DNA from: CAYRJA01 sp964424455
Lineage (GTDB): Bacteria > Bacteroidota > Bacteroidia > Chitinophagales > UBA10324
DNA length: 13,204 nucleotides
NCBI GenBank assembly: GCA_964424455.1
Contig: CAYRJA010000094.1
Location: forward strand, 1-13,204
Direction of reading: 5' to 3'
The translations under genes were made by a program, and so were the position numbers. Below the pieces are notes generated by a model. The model saw only the letters and a program-made list of their open reading frames with translations, did no database searches and was not told the DNA's origin. The number at the start of each line of letters is the position of its first letter. The first letter of the stretch is position 1. Of this stretch, positions 12,613 through 13,204 are shown one piece after another.

Positions 12613-13204
12613 ATGGACAAACGCTGGGTAATAAAAGACTTTGATAAGCAAATTGCTTCTCATTTACAGGAGCAACTGAAGGTACATCCTGTCATTTGTC
12701 AACTTCTTTCTCAGCGTGGTGTTACTACTTACGATGAGGCTCGGGACTTCTTCCGCCCACAACTGTCACACCTGCACGACCCGTTTCTGATGAAGGATAT
12801 GGATAAAGCTGTAGAACGGATTCGTACAGCAATGTTAAACAAGGAAAAAATTCTGATTTACGGCGACTACGATGTGGACGGCACTACCTCGGTTGCGCTC
12901 GTTTATTCATTCCTTAGAAAGCATTATCTTGAAATCGGTTATTACCTGCCCAACCGATACACTGAAGGTTACGGAATTTCTTCTCAGGGAATTGACTGGG
13001 CAAAAGAAAACGGATACTCTCTCATAATAGCGCTCGACTGTGGCATTAAATCAATTGACAAGATTGATTATGCAAACCATCTCGGTATTGATTTTATTAT
13101 CTGCGACCATCATCTGCCCGGCGACACTATCCCTGCAGCAGTGGCGGTTCTTGATCCCAAGCGGTCTGATTGTAATTATCCCTATAAAGAACTAAGTGGT
13201 TGTG
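12613..13204 (+). CDS. recJ: Single-stranded-DNA exonuclease RecJ, N-terminal part, runs off the window
   Basis: RecJ degrades single-stranded DNA 5' to 3' in recombination, mismatch repair and base-excision repair. The 197 complete codons seen start MDKRWVIKDFDKQ and show the DHH-family catalytic motifs in order: ILIYGDYDVDGTTS (80-93), LIIALDCGI (137-145), and IICDHHLPG (163-171). PNRYTEGYGIS (113-123) lies between them, as in bacterial RecJ. The preceding region (VICQLLSQRGVTTYDEARDFF, residues 27-47) is the usual N-terminal helical part. The reading frame is intact to the window edge, and about two thirds of a normal 560-580-residue RecJ remains outside. The ATG at 12613 is the family-typical start; no strong ribosome-binding site is visible, as usual for this phylum. 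Confidence 0.95.
   Translation, partial: MDKRWVIKDFDKQIASHLQEQLKVHPVICQLLSQRGVTTYDEARDFFRPQLSHLHDPFLMKDMDKAVERIRTAMLNKEKILIYGDYDVDGTTSVALVYSFLRKHYLEIGYYLPNRYTEGYGISSQGIDWAKENGYSLIIALDCGIKSIDKIDYANHLGIDFIICDHHLPGDTIPAAVAVLDPKRSDCNYPYKELSGC

Overview
The window looks like a chromosomal stretch of a Bacteroidota bacterium, probably a Chitinophagia/Sphingobacteriia-type lineage. The evidence is the AT-rich sequence, weak Shine-Dalgarno signals, promoter-like boxes close to the Bacteroidota TTTG / TAnnTTTG pattern, and gene families typical of the phylum: a LptC lipoprotein, a large PpiD/SurA-type isomerase, an AsmA protein with a long helical tail, and a short Smr protein with an IIPGKGSGQL motif. 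The species cannot be named from the sequence alone.

Layout. Positions 1-919 are decayed DNA. An IS200/IS605-type element (about 75-635) with hairpins at both ends carries a tnpA broken by an amber codon. It sits inside a small membrane-protein gene that also has its own in-frame TGA. Positions 1004-4944 on the minus strand hold envelope genes, read in the order lptC, PpiD-like isomerase, MltD-like lytic transglycosylase. On the plus strand, divergent from lptC, come a large AsmA-family protein (5041-7809) and a small Smr protein (7822-8076). They converge on a minus-strand response regulator with a C-terminal membrane helix (8086-8601). Then follow galE (GTG start at 8742), a P-type cation ATPase (9804-12302), a 310-base gene-poor stretch, and the first 197 codons of recJ (12613 to the window end).

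How the genes work together. The block from 1004 to about 7800 is mostly envelope biogenesis: peptidoglycan cleavage, periplasmic folding, LPS transport and an AsmA-type protein, the class linked to lipid transport between membranes. GalE adds sugar-nucleotide supply for surface glycans. The ATPase and RecJ look like ordinary housekeeping or accessory neighbours.

I found no CRISPR array, phage, toxin-antitoxin module or recognisable new defence system, and no tRNA or rRNA. The observations most worth checking are the doubly broken gene and IS at the left end, the membrane-anchored receiver protein, the AsmA tail next to lptC, and the atypical membrane motifs of the ATPase.
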